64,000 nt of DNA, from NCBI RefSeq assembly GCF_900177725.1, contig NZ_FXAT01000018.1:62001-126000 (forward strand), written 5' to 3'. Below the pieces are notes generated by a model. It did not search any database. It was not told the origin of the DNA and was given only the letters and a program-made list of their open reading frames with translations. Made by a program: the position numbers and the translations under genes. Source of the stretch: Paraburkholderia susongensis (GTDB lineage Bacteria; Pseudomonadota; Gammaproteobacteria; Burkholderiales; Burkholderiaceae). How positions within the stretch are numbered: position 1 is the first letter of the stretch; every line of letters starts with the position of its first letter. Shown here piece after piece: positions 35,373 through 43,120 of this stretch.

Positions 35373-35395
35373 AAAAACCGCCACTGGCGGTTTTT
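35373..35395 (-). terminator. Terminator of the DUF3579 gene
   Basis: AAAAACCGCC-ACT-GGCGGTTTTT. On the minus strand the stem is followed by a run of seven T, so it ends the DUF3579 transcript; it may also back up rpsT on the plus strand. Confidence 0.88.
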
Positions 35396-35421
35396 CTTCA
35401 TACTCGGCCCGTTGCGCCTGA

Positions 35422-35769
35422 TTAGCGCGTATTTTGGGCCGCAGACTCCGTGTCGTGATGATCGAGCTGCAATTCGCACGCCTCGGTCACGACGAGGTCG
35501 TTGTCTTTTGCGAAGTTGAGCACGAAATCGAAGGCCATTGGTTCGATGTCACGCAAACGCGAATCGAGAATGACGCATTTGAGGTCGCCGATCATGGTCG
35601 GCCGGACGTACAGCGAGTACTGCATATAGGCGTTCGGGCCCTTCCTCACACCGGGCCCGAAGCACGACATCACGCCCGCGAGCCGCTCCGACCAATCGCT
35701 CGGCCGAAACTTTTTCCCGGTCGACGTGATGCCTTGAATGAAATATTCGATTGGAGCTGCTTCGGCCAT
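35422..35769 (-). CDS. DUF3579 domain protein
   Basis: A 115-residue protein of the DUF3579 family, recognised from IEYFIQGITSTGKKFRPSDWSERL (split: IEYFIQGITSTGKKFRPSDW is the core) and LKCVILDSRLRDIEPMAFDFVLNFAKDNDL. The family is largely beta-proteobacterial and has no known function. The start at 35769 is preferred; open frame upstream lacks family similarity. In related genomes it sits next to argF, as it would here without the inserted intron. Confidence 0.88.
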   Translation of the reverse strand: MAEAAPIEYFIQGITSTGKKFRPSDWSERLAGVMSCFGPGVRKGPNAYMQYSLYVRPTMIGDLKCVILDSRLRDIEPMAFDFVLNFAKDNDLVVTEACELQLDHHDTESAAQNTR

Positions 35770-36195
35770 GTAGGAATACCTGTGTGACTGCCCTGCGGAA
35801 TGACGGCAAGCCAGCGCCATGCCGGCCGTGGCCCGGACTCGCCGCAGCCGCGGCATGCACGGCAAGCGCTTGCGACCGCCCGCGACATAAGCTGGCGCTA
35901 ACGCAACAATGACGAACCGAACGACGAGAACCGCTGCTGGGAACCGGCTGAACCGCCCTGGCGCCTGCCATGACGGCCAGGCCGTGACAGACTTTCCGCA
36001 CCATGCGAGCCGCGTTTCCGTATGCGAAACGCTGGTCCGCCGGGCTTGGGATAACCCTGAGATTATAGCGCAGCGGACCTTTTCCCGCAGCGCACACAAG
36101 CGCGCGCCGATGCCTTCGCGACGCTTTCGGACGGCTTTCTCCGTCTTTTCGCCGACTCGTCAAACAGGACGAAATCCTTTATGCTGGATTGAGTT
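35770..36195. other. Divergent promoter region between DUF3579 and argF
   Basis: 426 bp without a gene. On the minus strand a TATAAT (36067-36062) is a possible -10 for DUF3579, though no good -35 accompanies it. The right end holds the candidate argF promoter and the intron's exon-binding sites. Confidence 0.55.
36157..36185 (+). promoter_or_regulatory. Candidate argF promoter directly abutting the intron
   Basis: TCGTCA (36157-36162), 17 bp, TATGCT (36180-36185). Matches are moderate (4/6 and 4/6). If used, transcription would start near 36191-36193, only a few nucleotides before the intron's first base. Confidence 0.4.
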
Positions 36196-36200
36196 GTGCG

Positions 36201-36401
36201 ACACGACGCTCGCAGTAGTCGTGTAGAGGAGACAACCTCTCTAAAAATCAAGCCTTTGGAAAGGCTGAGCTTTCCTTAAACAATCTCAGCGCCCGTAGTA
36301 AGTCACGGCTCGGCCCCTTGGTAGACATTGCATTGCGTCTACATATAGGCCGTGGGATCGGTTCGCCGGTTCGGGGTTCCTTTGGGACAGTCTACTGTCC
36401 C
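36201..36401 (+). ncRNA. Hairpin-rich 5' part of intron domain I
   Basis: Consecutive perfect hairpins: ACACGAC/GTCGTGT (36201-36224), AGAGG/CCTCT (36225-36240), AGCCTTT/AAAGGCT (36251-36266), CACGGC/GCCGTG enclosing GTAGAC/GTCTAC (36304-36354), and GGGACAG/CTGTCCC (36384-36401). This is RNA-level structure within the intron, not a separate gene as far as I can tell. Confidence 0.6.
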
Positions 36402-36615
36402 TATCAAGTGGTCGCATGAAAAAGCGGGATCAGTACGGTGTAAATGCAGTCCGTCGCGATATCACATCCATCGTGGATGGGTTTGTCGGGATGAGAGCTG
36501 ACCTCCGTCGCATTGCTAAAAGACTCGACGACCTTCGTTGGTTCGTTGGTGGCTTAGCGGTTGCGAGTGTGGTGGCTGCTGGCTTGGCGAAGCATTTCAT
36601 CGGGTAAAACTGTCC
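36394..36615 (+). repeat. 7-bp direct repeats flanking the domain I reading frame
   Basis: ACTGTCC occurs at 36394-36400 and again at 36609-36615, immediately outside the 63-codon frame (36416-36607). The arrangement resembles a duplication created when the roughly 209-bp segment was inserted; chance is not excluded. Confidence 0.55.
36416..36607 (+). CDS. 63-residue membrane-protein-like reading frame inside intron domain I
   Basis: The predicted protein begins MKKRDQYGVNAVRRD, continues with an amphipathic, charged helix (ADLRRIAKRLDDLR, residues 28-41) and ends with one hydrophobic segment (WFVGGLAVASVVAAGLA, 42-58) and a short KHFIG tail. This plan, a short coiled-coil-like helix followed by a membrane helix, resembles XhlA-type phage accessory lysis proteins, but similarity is by pattern only. 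Base composition is about 52% GC in the 60 bases I counted (36421-36480), lower than the host genes. No good ribosome site precedes it. Location in domain I, not domain IV, is very unusual for a group II intron. It may be a captured gene or a chance frame. Confidence 0.5.
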   Translation: MKKRDQYGVNAVRRDITSIVDGFVGMRADLRRIAKRLDDLRWFVGGLAVASVVAAGLAKHFIG

Positions 36616-37287
36616 GTCATTTCATGTACGACGCGAGCGAAAGCTCTGTCTGTCATTGTTCAACCTACCGGCTGTATCCATTGGTAGGCAGCGAACCTGC
36701 TATACGACTAGCAGTAGCCTACGGAGACATGCGTCACTGGCAACGGTGAGGTGTGAAGCTCTCCTGACAACGTAGCCCCCGGTACCGGGCAAGGCGAAAC
36801 CGTGAGGTATAGCCTTGGAGACTCCCAGCAGCAAGGGGGTTGAGGAGCTAGGCTGGCTGGCATGGGCAACATATGTGAACTGCTGATAAACCTCGTAAGC
36901 ATGCGTTGTGCCGAAGCTGCTACTGGCACTGACCAAAGGGTACGTGATTGGCTAACTCGCTGACTCGTCGGGTTACGTCGTCGTTACAATCACCGGGGAA
37001 TAGGCAGGCCCTAAACCAGTCGTGTGACAGATAGGGAACGTGGTAAGCCTGTATGACTGCCCGGGACGAACGTCTCTGGCAGGTGAACCGCAAGGAACAC
37101 TGTTGGCCATGCAGGTATGGGAGGACGGAAAAAGCGAATGTCGGACTGTAATGGTTCGGATAGGGGTTGAGACATTACCTCACGCGAAAGCGGGCAGACT
37201 TCCGTCTGGTCTACCGTCGCAGGACGGCTGACTACCCTTTGACTCGAACTATCGTCGGGTGCAGTACACCGACAATTTATCTGGATT

Positions 37288-37320
37288 CCCTTGCGGGAGC
37301 GAAATTGGCTCCCGCAAGGG
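37288..37320 (+). other. 13-bp perfect hairpin at the start of intron domain IV
   Basis: CCCTTGCGGGAGC (37288-37300) pairs perfectly with GCTCCCGCAAGGG (37308-37320) around a 7-nt loop, just before the maturase ribosome-binding region. Confidence 0.75.
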
Positions 37321-37331
37321 GACAACTTCGT

Positions 37332-37366
37332 TCTCCTGCTCGGGAATTTTTTTTTCGAGAAGGAGA
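37332..37366 (+). promoter_or_regulatory. Stem that sequesters the maturase ribosome-binding site (DIVa-like)
   Basis: TCTCCT (37332-37337) pairs with AGGAGA (37361-37366), extended by CTCG/CGAG (37339-37342 and 37356-37359) around a T-rich loop. AGGAG is the Shine-Dalgarno site for the maturase ATG at 37372. In the Ll.LtrB intron the maturase binds the equivalent DIVa hairpin and represses its own translation; the same is inferred here. Confidence 0.6.
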
Positions 37367-37371
37367 GCAGC

Positions 37372-39072
37372 ATGAAAGTATCGATCCGTAAGGATGGATC
37401 TGCGCTTTCCCACGCACTGGACAACTGGTACGCCATAGACTGGCGACGAGTTGAACGGAACGTGAGAGGGATGCAGATTCGAATTGCGAAGGCTACGCAG
37501 GAAGGCAACTGGCGCAGAGTGAAGGCACTGCAACGGATGCTAACCCGCACGTTGTCCGCCAAGGTATGGGCGATACGACGCGTTACGCAAAACCAAGGTA
37601 AGCGAACGGCTGGAGTCGATCGTGAGCTATGGGACACGCCTGAAAGCCGATGGCTCGCCGTCGGCAAGTTGAGGCGGCGCGGATATAGACCTCTGCCATT
37701 ACGGAGGGTCTTTATCCCCAAGGCGAATGGGAAGATGCGCCCGTTGGGCATCCCGACCATGCTGGACAGAGCGATGCAGGCTCTGTACTTGCTCGCTTTG
37801 GAGCCAGTGGCAGAGTCAACGAGCGATCCGAATTCTTATGGCTTTCGGAAGAATCGTTCGACGGCTGATGCTATGGCCCAAATATTCCTCTCTACGTCCA
37901 AGAAGGTTTCGGCAACTTGGATTCTGGAGGCGGATATTAAAGGCTGCTTTGACCATATCAACCATGACTGGTTGGAAAACCATGTCCCGATGGACAGGGC
38001 GATCCTCCGGAAATGGCTGAAAGCTGGCTTGATTTACAAAGGTCAGCTTCAGGCGACGGAAGCCGGTACGCCGCAGGGGGGTATCATTTCCCCAACGTTG
38101 GCCAATGTGACGCTAAATGGCCTGGAACGAGAACTGATAGCGCACCTCGGTGCAAAGTTCGGACTCGCGAAGGTTAAGAAGCTGAAAATCAATGTTGTAC
38201 GGTACGCGGATGACTTTGTGATAACCGGCGTGTCAAAAGACGTGCTGGAAACTGAAGTCCAACCTTGGGTCGAAGCATTCCTTGCTGTACGAGGGCTGCA
38301 ATTGTCCGAGGAGAAGACGCGAATCGTGCATATTGACCACGGTTTCGACTTCCTTGGGTGGCATTTCCGCAAATATCGCGGAACGTTACTCATCAAGCCG
38401 AGCAAGAAAAACGCGCAAGCGTTCTATCGCAAGGTGGTGGAAGTGATTAGCGGCAACAAGACGGTAAAGCAAGAGGAGTTGATTCGCTTGCTGAACCCGA
38501 TGCTACGTGGTTGGGCGCAGTATCACCGCCCCGTGGTGGCCAAGGCGACGTACAGCCGCATGGAGTACCTGATTTTTCAGAGACTCTGGCGGTGGTCGAA
38601 ACGGCGACATCCACAGAAGAGCCGCGACTGGATCAGGAAGAAATACTTCCATTCGGTTGGGGCGCGGAATTGGGTGTTCGCCGCTCCCGTGGTGAAAGAC
38701 GACGGCAGTAAGGGCTTACTGGAGCTGTACCAGATCACCGGTACTCCGATTCAGCGGCACAAGAAGGTCAAGGGAGCATACAATCCTTTCGACCCGCAAT
38801 GGGAACAGTACGGCGAGCAACTTCGACAGGCGCGGCTGGAACAATCCATGTCGTACCGGCGCGAATGGGTTACGCTGTATATGTCTCAAGGTGGTTTGTG
38901 TGCGCTGTGCGGTACGGAGTTGACAGAGGAAACGGGTTGGCATGATCATCATCTGGAATACCGGATGTATGGCGGCTCGGACGCGCTGTCTAACCGTGCT
39001 CTCTTGCACCCGCATTGCCACCAGCAAGTGCATAACCTGAATGTTGTTGTAACTAAGCCGGTTCTCCAATAG
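37372..39072 (+). CDS. ltrA: Group II intron-encoded reverse transcriptase/maturase with HNH endonuclease
   Basis: A 566-residue multifunctional protein. The N-terminal RVTN_N region is at residues 19-85 (WYAIDWRRVERNVRGMQIRI). The reverse transcriptase is at about 95-335, with RPLGIPTMLDRAMQ, the GTPQGGIISP motif and the catalytic VVRYADD (YADD at 278-281). The maturase X domain is at about 360-430 (LLNPMLRGWAQYHR). The HNH nuclease is at 510-554 (CALCG, HDHHLEYRMYGGSDALSNRALLHPHC). All key residues are intact, so the intron may be mobile. It promotes splicing of the intron RNA and retrohoming into DNA. The HNH domain and RVTN_N head argue against class C and fit chloroplast-like classes. 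Codon use and GC are unlike the host genes. Confidence 0.97.
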   Translation: MKVSIRKDGSALSHALDNWYAIDWRRVERNVRGMQIRIAKATQEGNWRRVKALQRMLTRTLSAKVWAIRRVTQNQGKRTAGVDRELWDTPESRWLAVGKLRRRGYRPLPLRRVFIPKANGKMRPLGIPTMLDRAMQALYLLALEPVAESTSDPNSYGFRKNRSTADAMAQIFLSTSKKVSATWILEADIKGCFDHINHDWLENHVPMDRAILRKWLKAGLIYKGQLQATEAGTPQGGIISPTLANVTLNGLERELIAHLGAKFGLAKVKKLKINVVRYADDFVITGVSKDVLETEVQPWVEAFLAVRGLQLSEEKTRIVHIDHGFDFLGWHFRKYRGTLLIKPSKKNAQAFYRKVVEVISGNKTVKQEELIRLLNPMLRGWAQYHRPVVAKATYSRMEYLIFQRLWRWSKRRHPQKSRDWIRKKYFHSVGARNWVFAAPVVKDDGSKGLLELYQITGTPIQRHKKVKGAYNPFDPQWEQYGEQLRQARLEQSMSYRREWVTLYMSQGGLCALCGTELTEETGWHDHHLEYRMYGGSDALSNRALLHPHCHQQVHNLNVVVTKPVLQ

Positions 39073-39093
39073 GAGAGCTTCGTCAATAGGCTC

Positions 39094-39127
39094 GAGCCGG
39101 ATGCGGTGAAAGTCGCAAGTCCGGTTC
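39094..39127 (+). ncRNA. Group II intron domain V
   Basis: A 34-nt hairpin starting GAGCCGGATGCGGTGAAAG and ending GTCCGGTTC, matching the catalytic domain V consensus in length, GAAA tetraloop and 2-nt bulge position. Domain VI follows (39130-39166): AGGG/CCCT and GGCT/GGCT pairings leave A39162 unpaired as the likely branch point. Confidence 0.93.
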
Positions 39128-39178
39128 CAAGGGGGCTCCTCTTCCGTAAGGAAGGGGGGCTACCCTCCACCACAAACG

Positions 39179-39220
39179 ACGGCGGCGCAGTCCGGCAACC
39201 CTGCCGGGTGAGACCGCCGT
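39179..39220 (+). promoter_or_regulatory. Hairpin in the argF leader
   Basis: ACGGCGG (39179-39185) pairs with CCGCCGT (39214-39220), enclosing an inner stem CCGGCA/TGCCGG (39192-39207). ATTTGTTT follows, then the argF ATG at 39230. It could be an attenuator-like terminator or a translation control; no clear Shine-Dalgarno site is visible between it and the start codon. Confidence 0.5.
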
Positions 39221-39229
39221 ATTTGTTTC

Positions 39230-40159
39230 ATGACCGCCAAGAAAATTCGCCACTACCTGCAGTTCAAGGATTTATCGCTCGAAGACTACGAGTACGTGCT
39301 GGAACGCGCGCGCATTCTGAAACGCAAATTCAAGAACTACGAGACCTATCACCCGCTGCATGACCGCACGCTGGCGATGATCTTCGAAAAGAATTCGACG
39401 CGTACGCGCCTGTCGTTCGAAGCCGGCATCTTCCAGTTGGGCGGCCACGCCGTGTTCATGAGCACGCGCGACACGCAGCTCGGCCGCGGCGAGCCGATCG
39501 AAGACGCTGCGCAGGTCATTTCGCGCATGGTCGACATCATCATGATCCGCACGTTCGGGCAGGACATCATCCAGCGCTTTGCCGAAAATTCGCGCGTGCC
39601 GGTCATCAATGGGCTTACCAACGAATATCACCCGTGCCAGGTGCTCGCGGACATCTTCACGTACTTCGAACATCGCGGCCCGATCCGCGGCAAGACGGTC
39701 GCATGGGTCGGCGACGCGAACAACATGCTCTACACGTGGATCGAAGCCGCGCAGATTCTCGGCTTCAAGCTGCGCCTCTCCACGCCGCCCGGCTACAAGC
39801 TCGACCGCGCGCTGGTCGCCGCGGAAAGCGCGCCGTTCTACGAGGAATTCGACCACCCGAACGAGGCCTGCGCCGGCGCCGATCTCGTCACCACCGACGT
39901 CTGGACCAGCATGGGCTTCGAGGCCGAAAACGAAGCGCGCAAGAAGGCCTTCGCGGACTGGTGCGTCGACGCCGAGATGATGGCGCGCGCCAATCCCGAC
40001 GCGCTCTTCATGCACTGCCTGCCCGCGCACCGCGGCGAGGAAGTCAGCGCGGAAGTGATCGACGGCCCGCAAAGCGTCGTGTGGGACGAAGCCGAAAACC
40101 GTCTGCACGTGCAAAAGGCGTTGATGGAATTCCTGCTGCTCGGCAAGCTCAACCACTGA
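39230..40159 (+). CDS. argF: Ornithine carbamoyltransferase
   Basis: A 309-residue enzyme making citrulline from ornithine and carbamoyl phosphate in arginine synthesis. The carbamoyl-phosphate motif is FEKNSTRTRLSFEAG, the second is HPCQVLADIFT, and the ornithine site includes DVWTSMGFE and MHCLPAHRGEEV. The gene is intact; only its leader is interrupted by the intron. Normally argF lies directly beside DUF3579. Confidence 0.98.
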   Translation: MTAKKIRHYLQFKDLSLEDYEYVLERARILKRKFKNYETYHPLHDRTLAMIFEKNSTRTRLSFEAGIFQLGGHAVFMSTRDTQLGRGEPIEDAAQVISRMVDIIMIRTFGQDIIQRFAENSRVPVINGLTNEYHPCQVLADIFTYFEHRGPIRGKTVAWVGDANNMLYTWIEAAQILGFKLRLSTPPGYKLDRALVAAESAPFYEEFDHPNEACAGADLVTTDVWTSMGFEAENEARKKAFADWCVDAEMMARANPDALFMHCLPAHRGEEVSAEVIDGPQSVVWDEAENRLHVQKALMEFLLLGKLNH

Positions 40160-40306
40160 GCCAGGCCGCCGAGCGACTCGCGAGGCGCCCGCGGGGAACG
40201 CGACGGGGCATTTTGAATACGAGGCAAGGTGTGCGCGCCGGCGCAACAATGCAACGCTTCAGGAGCACAAACGCCCACGCAGCAGCACAGTCACGGACGG
40301 AATGTA

Positions 40307-40340
40307 AAAAGGCGCAGGGAGAAAACTCCCGGCGCCTTTT
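40307..40340. terminator. Bidirectional terminator between argF and murB
   Basis: AAAAGGCGC-A-GGGAG, AAAA loop, CTCCC-G-GCGCCTTTT. A and T runs at either end allow action on both convergent transcripts. Confidence 0.9.
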
Positions 40341-40383
40341 CCATTTCTACCGTTCCCGCTCCGGCAAATACCGCAGCCGCGCG

Positions 40384-41475
40384 TTACAGGCAAACCGGCT
40401 CGGACTCCAACTCCACACCAAACTTTTCCAGCACGTCACGCTGAATCGCCTGCGCAAGCGCCAGCACTTCCGCACCGCTCGCGCCGCCGCGATTGACAAG
40501 CACGAGCGCCTGCCGGTCATGTACGGCCGCCGCGCCCATCGCATGCCCCTTCCAGCCGCACCGGTCGATCAGCCAGCCCGCGGCAAGCTTCACGCGGCCA
40601 TCCGGCTGAGGATAAGACACGACATCCGGCTCGCGGCGCTTCAGCGCATCGAACTGCGCCGCCTCGATCACCGGATTCTTGAAGAAGCTCCCCGCGTTGC
40701 CGAGCTCCAGCGGATCGGGCAGCTTTGCGCGCCGCACGGCGACCACCGCATCGAAGATGGCCTGCGCGGTCGGCTGCAGGCCCGCGCCGTCGGCCTTACC
40801 GGCGCTTCCCGCATGACCTTGCGCCGCCAGCTCGCGCGCCAGATCCGCATAGCCGGCGCGCGGTTGCCACGCCTTCGGCAAACGGAACGTCACCGACGTA
40901 ATCACGAAACGCCCGCGCCCTTCCTGCTTGAAGAAACTGTCGCGGTAACCGAAGCGGCACGCCTGCGCGTCGAGTTCGACCGCCTCGCCCGTCGAGAGCT
41001 CGATTGCCCGCAACGACGCGAAACGCTCGCACATCTCCAGCCCGTAGGCGCCGATGTTCTGGATCGGCGCCGCGCCGACCGTGCCCGGAATCAGCGCGAG
41101 GTTCTCGAGGCCAGGCAGCCCCTGCGCCAACGTCCACGCGACGAACTCGTGCCACGGCTCGCCGCCGGCTGCTTCGACATACCACGCGTCCTGATCCTCG
41201 CGCACGACGCGCCGGCCGCGCAGCGCGACCAGCAGCACGAGCCCGGCGAAGTCGCCGGTCAGCACGACGTTGCTGCCGCCGCCAAGCACGAGGCGCGGCA
41301 GGCCGGCAACGCGCGGATCGCGCACCGCAGCCAGCAACTGCTCTTCATGCTCGATCAGGCACGCAAGCTGCGCGCGCACGTCGAAGCCGAAGGTGTTGTG
41401 CGCCTTCAACGGATAGCCGGCGAAAAGAGCGGCGCAAGCGGAGGTGGAAGCGGCGGCGGAATCGGATTGGGACAT
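40384..41475 (-). CDS. murB: UDP-N-acetylenolpyruvoylglucosamine reductase
   Basis: A 363-residue FAD enzyme of peptidoglycan precursor synthesis, reducing enolpyruvyl-UDP-GlcNAc with NADPH to UDP-MurNAc. FAD-binding motifs LVLGGGSNVVLTGDFAG and ENLALIPGTVGAAPIQNIGAYG are clear, as are FGYRDSFFK and the catalytic Ser in GNAGSFFKNPV. It is a type I enzyme by length. The start at 41475 (MSQSDSA) is a choice among several in-frame starts (up to 41568); none has a strong ribosome site. Confidence 0.95.
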   Translation of the reverse strand: MSQSDSAAASTSACAALFAGYPLKAHNTFGFDVRAQLACLIEHEEQLLAAVRDPRVAGLPRLVLGGGSNVVLTGDFAGLVLLVALRGRRVVREDQDAWYVEAAGGEPWHEFVAWTLAQGLPGLENLALIPGTVGAAPIQNIGAYGLEMCERFASLRAIELSTGEAVELDAQACRFGYRDSFFKQEGRGRFVITSVTFRLPKAWQPRAGYADLARELAAQGHAGSAGKADGAGLQPTAQAIFDAVVAVRRAKLPDPLELGNAGSFFKNPVIEAAQFDALKRREPDVVSYPQPDGRVKLAAGWLIDRCGWKGHAMGAAAVHDRQALVLVNRGGASGAEVLALAQAIQRDVLEKFGVELESEPVCL

Positions 41476-41674
41476 CGGAACGAGAACAGGGAAACGTCGC
41501 ATGACGACAAAGTAGCGCCCCCTGGCCGGATCGGCCATCTCGCGACGCTGCGCGACAGCCTTGGGCAAAAGGGAGTGGCGTCGGTAAAATGACGTCCGGT
41601 CCGTGATTATAGCGAGTGCACCGTGAGCAGCCGACCGGCCGCGTCACGCATCGCCGCACTATTGGGAGAATGCA

Positions 41675-42160
41675 ATGCCATCGTTTGACGTCGTCTGCGA
41701 AGCGAACATGATCGAAGTCAAGAACGCGATCGAGCAGTCCAACAAGGAAATTTCCACGCGCTTCGACTTCAAGGGGTCCGATGCGCGCGTCGAGCACAAG
41801 GAAAACGAACTCACCGCATATGCCGACGACGACTTCAAGCTCGGCCAGGTGAAAGACGTGCTGCTGTCGAAAATGGCGAAGCGCAACGTCGACGTGCGCT
41901 TCCTCGACTACGGCAAGATCGAGAAGATCGGCGGCGACAAGGTCAAGCAGGTCATCAAGATCAAGAAGGGCGTATCCGGCGACCTGTCGAAAAAAATCGT
42001 ACGCCTCGTGAAGGACAGCAAGATCAAGGTTCAGGCGAGCATTCAAGGCGACGCGGTGCGTGTGACCGGCGGCAAGCGCGACGATCTGCAAAGCGTGATC
42101 GCGCTGCTGCGCAAGGACGTGACCGATACGCCGCTCGACTTCAACAACTTCCGCGATTAA
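41675..42160 (+). CDS. yajQ: YajQ-family nucleotide-binding protein
   Basis: A 161-residue protein starting MPSFDVVCEANMIEVKNAIEQ (first 20 residues diagnostic), with STRFDFKGSDARVE and the C-terminal VRVTGGKRDDLQSVIALLR. Some family members bind cyclic di-GMP and act on transcription in Xanthomonas and Pseudomonas. It has two ferredoxin-like repeats and is cytoplasmic. It is divergent from murB. Confidence 0.95.
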   Translation: MPSFDVVCEANMIEVKNAIEQSNKEISTRFDFKGSDARVEHKENELTAYADDDFKLGQVKDVLLSKMAKRNVDVRFLDYGKIEKIGGDKVKQVIKIKKGVSGDLSKKIVRLVKDSKIKVQASIQGDAVRVTGGKRDDLQSVIALLRKDVTDTPLDFNNFRD

Positions 42161-42348
42161 GCGGCGAGACTAAGCGGCGAGATGCGCGCGAGGCTGGCAA
42201 CGAGCCTCGCGCTAAAGCCCGGACGGCAGCCGCCGCGGCGTCGGGATGCCTTGCATCGGCCATCCGCGCCGAAACCGGCGTCGAGACGCAACGTGCTCGC
42301 CGCACACGACTCCGGCCACTTCAGCCGCTCCTGCCCTGCAGCCCTGCC

Positions 42349-42984
42349 TCAAAGATCGTTGCCCGCAGCCGGACTCGCCGCCTTCTTCTTGTCGCCGATA
42401 CGGCTCTCCTGCCCGCGCATCAGCTTCGCAATGTTGCCGCGATGGCGCCACACGAGCAGCGCGCTCATCACGAGAACCGCCAGCGCGATGATGCGCGGCC
42501 CGAACAGGAACACGTAAAAGAGCGGCGCGAACACGGCGGCGCACAGCGCCGCCAGCGACGAATAGCGCGTAAAGAACGCAACGATGATCCAGGTCAGCAG
42601 CGTGGCGACGCCAAGCGTCGGGTTGATGGCGAGCAGCACGCCCGCGGCGGTCGCGACACCCTTGCCGCCCTTGAAGCGGAAGAAAACCGGATACAGGTGG
42701 CCGAGAAACACGGCAAGCGACGCAATCGCCACCGACCTGTCGTCGAGCCCGTAACGCGCGCCGAAATGCACGACCAGCCACACCGGCAGCCAGCCCTTGA
42801 AGGCGTCGCCGATCAGCGTGAGAATCGCCGCCTTCTTGCTGCCGCTGCGCAGCACGTTGGTGGCGCCCGGGTTGCCCGAGCCGTACGAACGCGGATCGTC
42901 GAGACCCATCGCGGCGCTCACGATCACCGCGAACGAGAGCGAACCGACCAGATAGGCAACGATAGCAACGATCACATTTTGCAT
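42349..42984 (-). CDS. plsY: Acyl-phosphate:glycerol-3-phosphate acyltransferase
   Basis: A 211-residue inner-membrane enzyme that transfers an acyl group from acyl-phosphate to glycerol-3-phosphate, the first step of phospholipid synthesis with PlsX. The three conserved loops are visible: YGSGNPGATNVLRSGSK, HLYPVFFRFKGGKGVAT and the later ALLVWRHRGNIAKLMRGQE. Five hydrophobic segments. Its promoter region is shared with, or close to, that of ybaK, which is also on the minus strand upstream. Confidence 0.96.
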   Translation of the reverse strand: MQNVIVAIVAYLVGSLSFAVIVSAAMGLDDPRSYGSGNPGATNVLRSGSKKAAILTLIGDAFKGWLPVWLVVHFGARYGLDDRSVAIASLAVFLGHLYPVFFRFKGGKGVATAAGVLLAINPTLGVATLLTWIIVAFFTRYSSLAALCAAVFAPLFYVFLFGPRIIALAVLVMSALLVWRHRGNIAKLMRGQESRIGDKKKAASPAAGNDL

Positions 42985-43120
42985 GTGGGACTCTTATAGG
43001 AATCGCGGTCTGACACTCGACACCCCAACCGCCTCAGGGCACGCCACTCGAAACAGGGCGGCGCACATTCTACCGAACACATCCGCGAAGAAAGTATTCA
43101 GGCCGGCACCAACCCGAAAG

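Larger units (their letters stand above)
36196..39170 (+). mobile_element. Group II intron (about 2975 nt) inserted in the argF leader
   Basis: The intron starts with the consensus GTGCG (36196) and ends in AC (39170). The boundaries rest on two exon pairings. IBS2 TGCTGG (36182-36187) pairs with EBS2 CCAGCA (36825-36830) in six Watson-Crick pairs. IBS1 TGAGTT (36190-36195) pairs with EBS1 AACTCG (36954-36959) in five pairs plus one G-U. EBS1 lies in a loop closed by GTGATTG/CAATCAC (36944-36950 and 36987-36993), as expected. Domain V is at 39094-39127 and domain VI has a bulged A at 39162, 8 nt before the end. Domain IV encodes the maturase. Domain I is unusually long and holds a second reading frame. 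It is transcribed in the argF direction. Confidence 0.9.

Noticed and set aside
36196..36401. Retron-like or riboswitch-like RNA
   Set aside because: The series of hairpins first suggested an msr-msd or an independent regulatory RNA. The adjacent reverse transcriptase is clearly a group II maturase with domain V nearby, and the segment lies inside the intron by exon pairing.
36751..36755. GTGTG as the 5' end of the group II intron
   Set aside because: It gives an ordinary intron length, but its IBS1 (GGTGAG) pairs with domain I only through four Watson-Crick and two G-U pairs, and I found no matching IBS2. The site at 36196 satisfies both IBS1 and IBS2 with normal spacing.
41606..41611. TATAAT on the minus strand as murB promoter
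   Set aside because: No acceptable -35 element lies at 16-18 bp, so I did not list it as a promoter.
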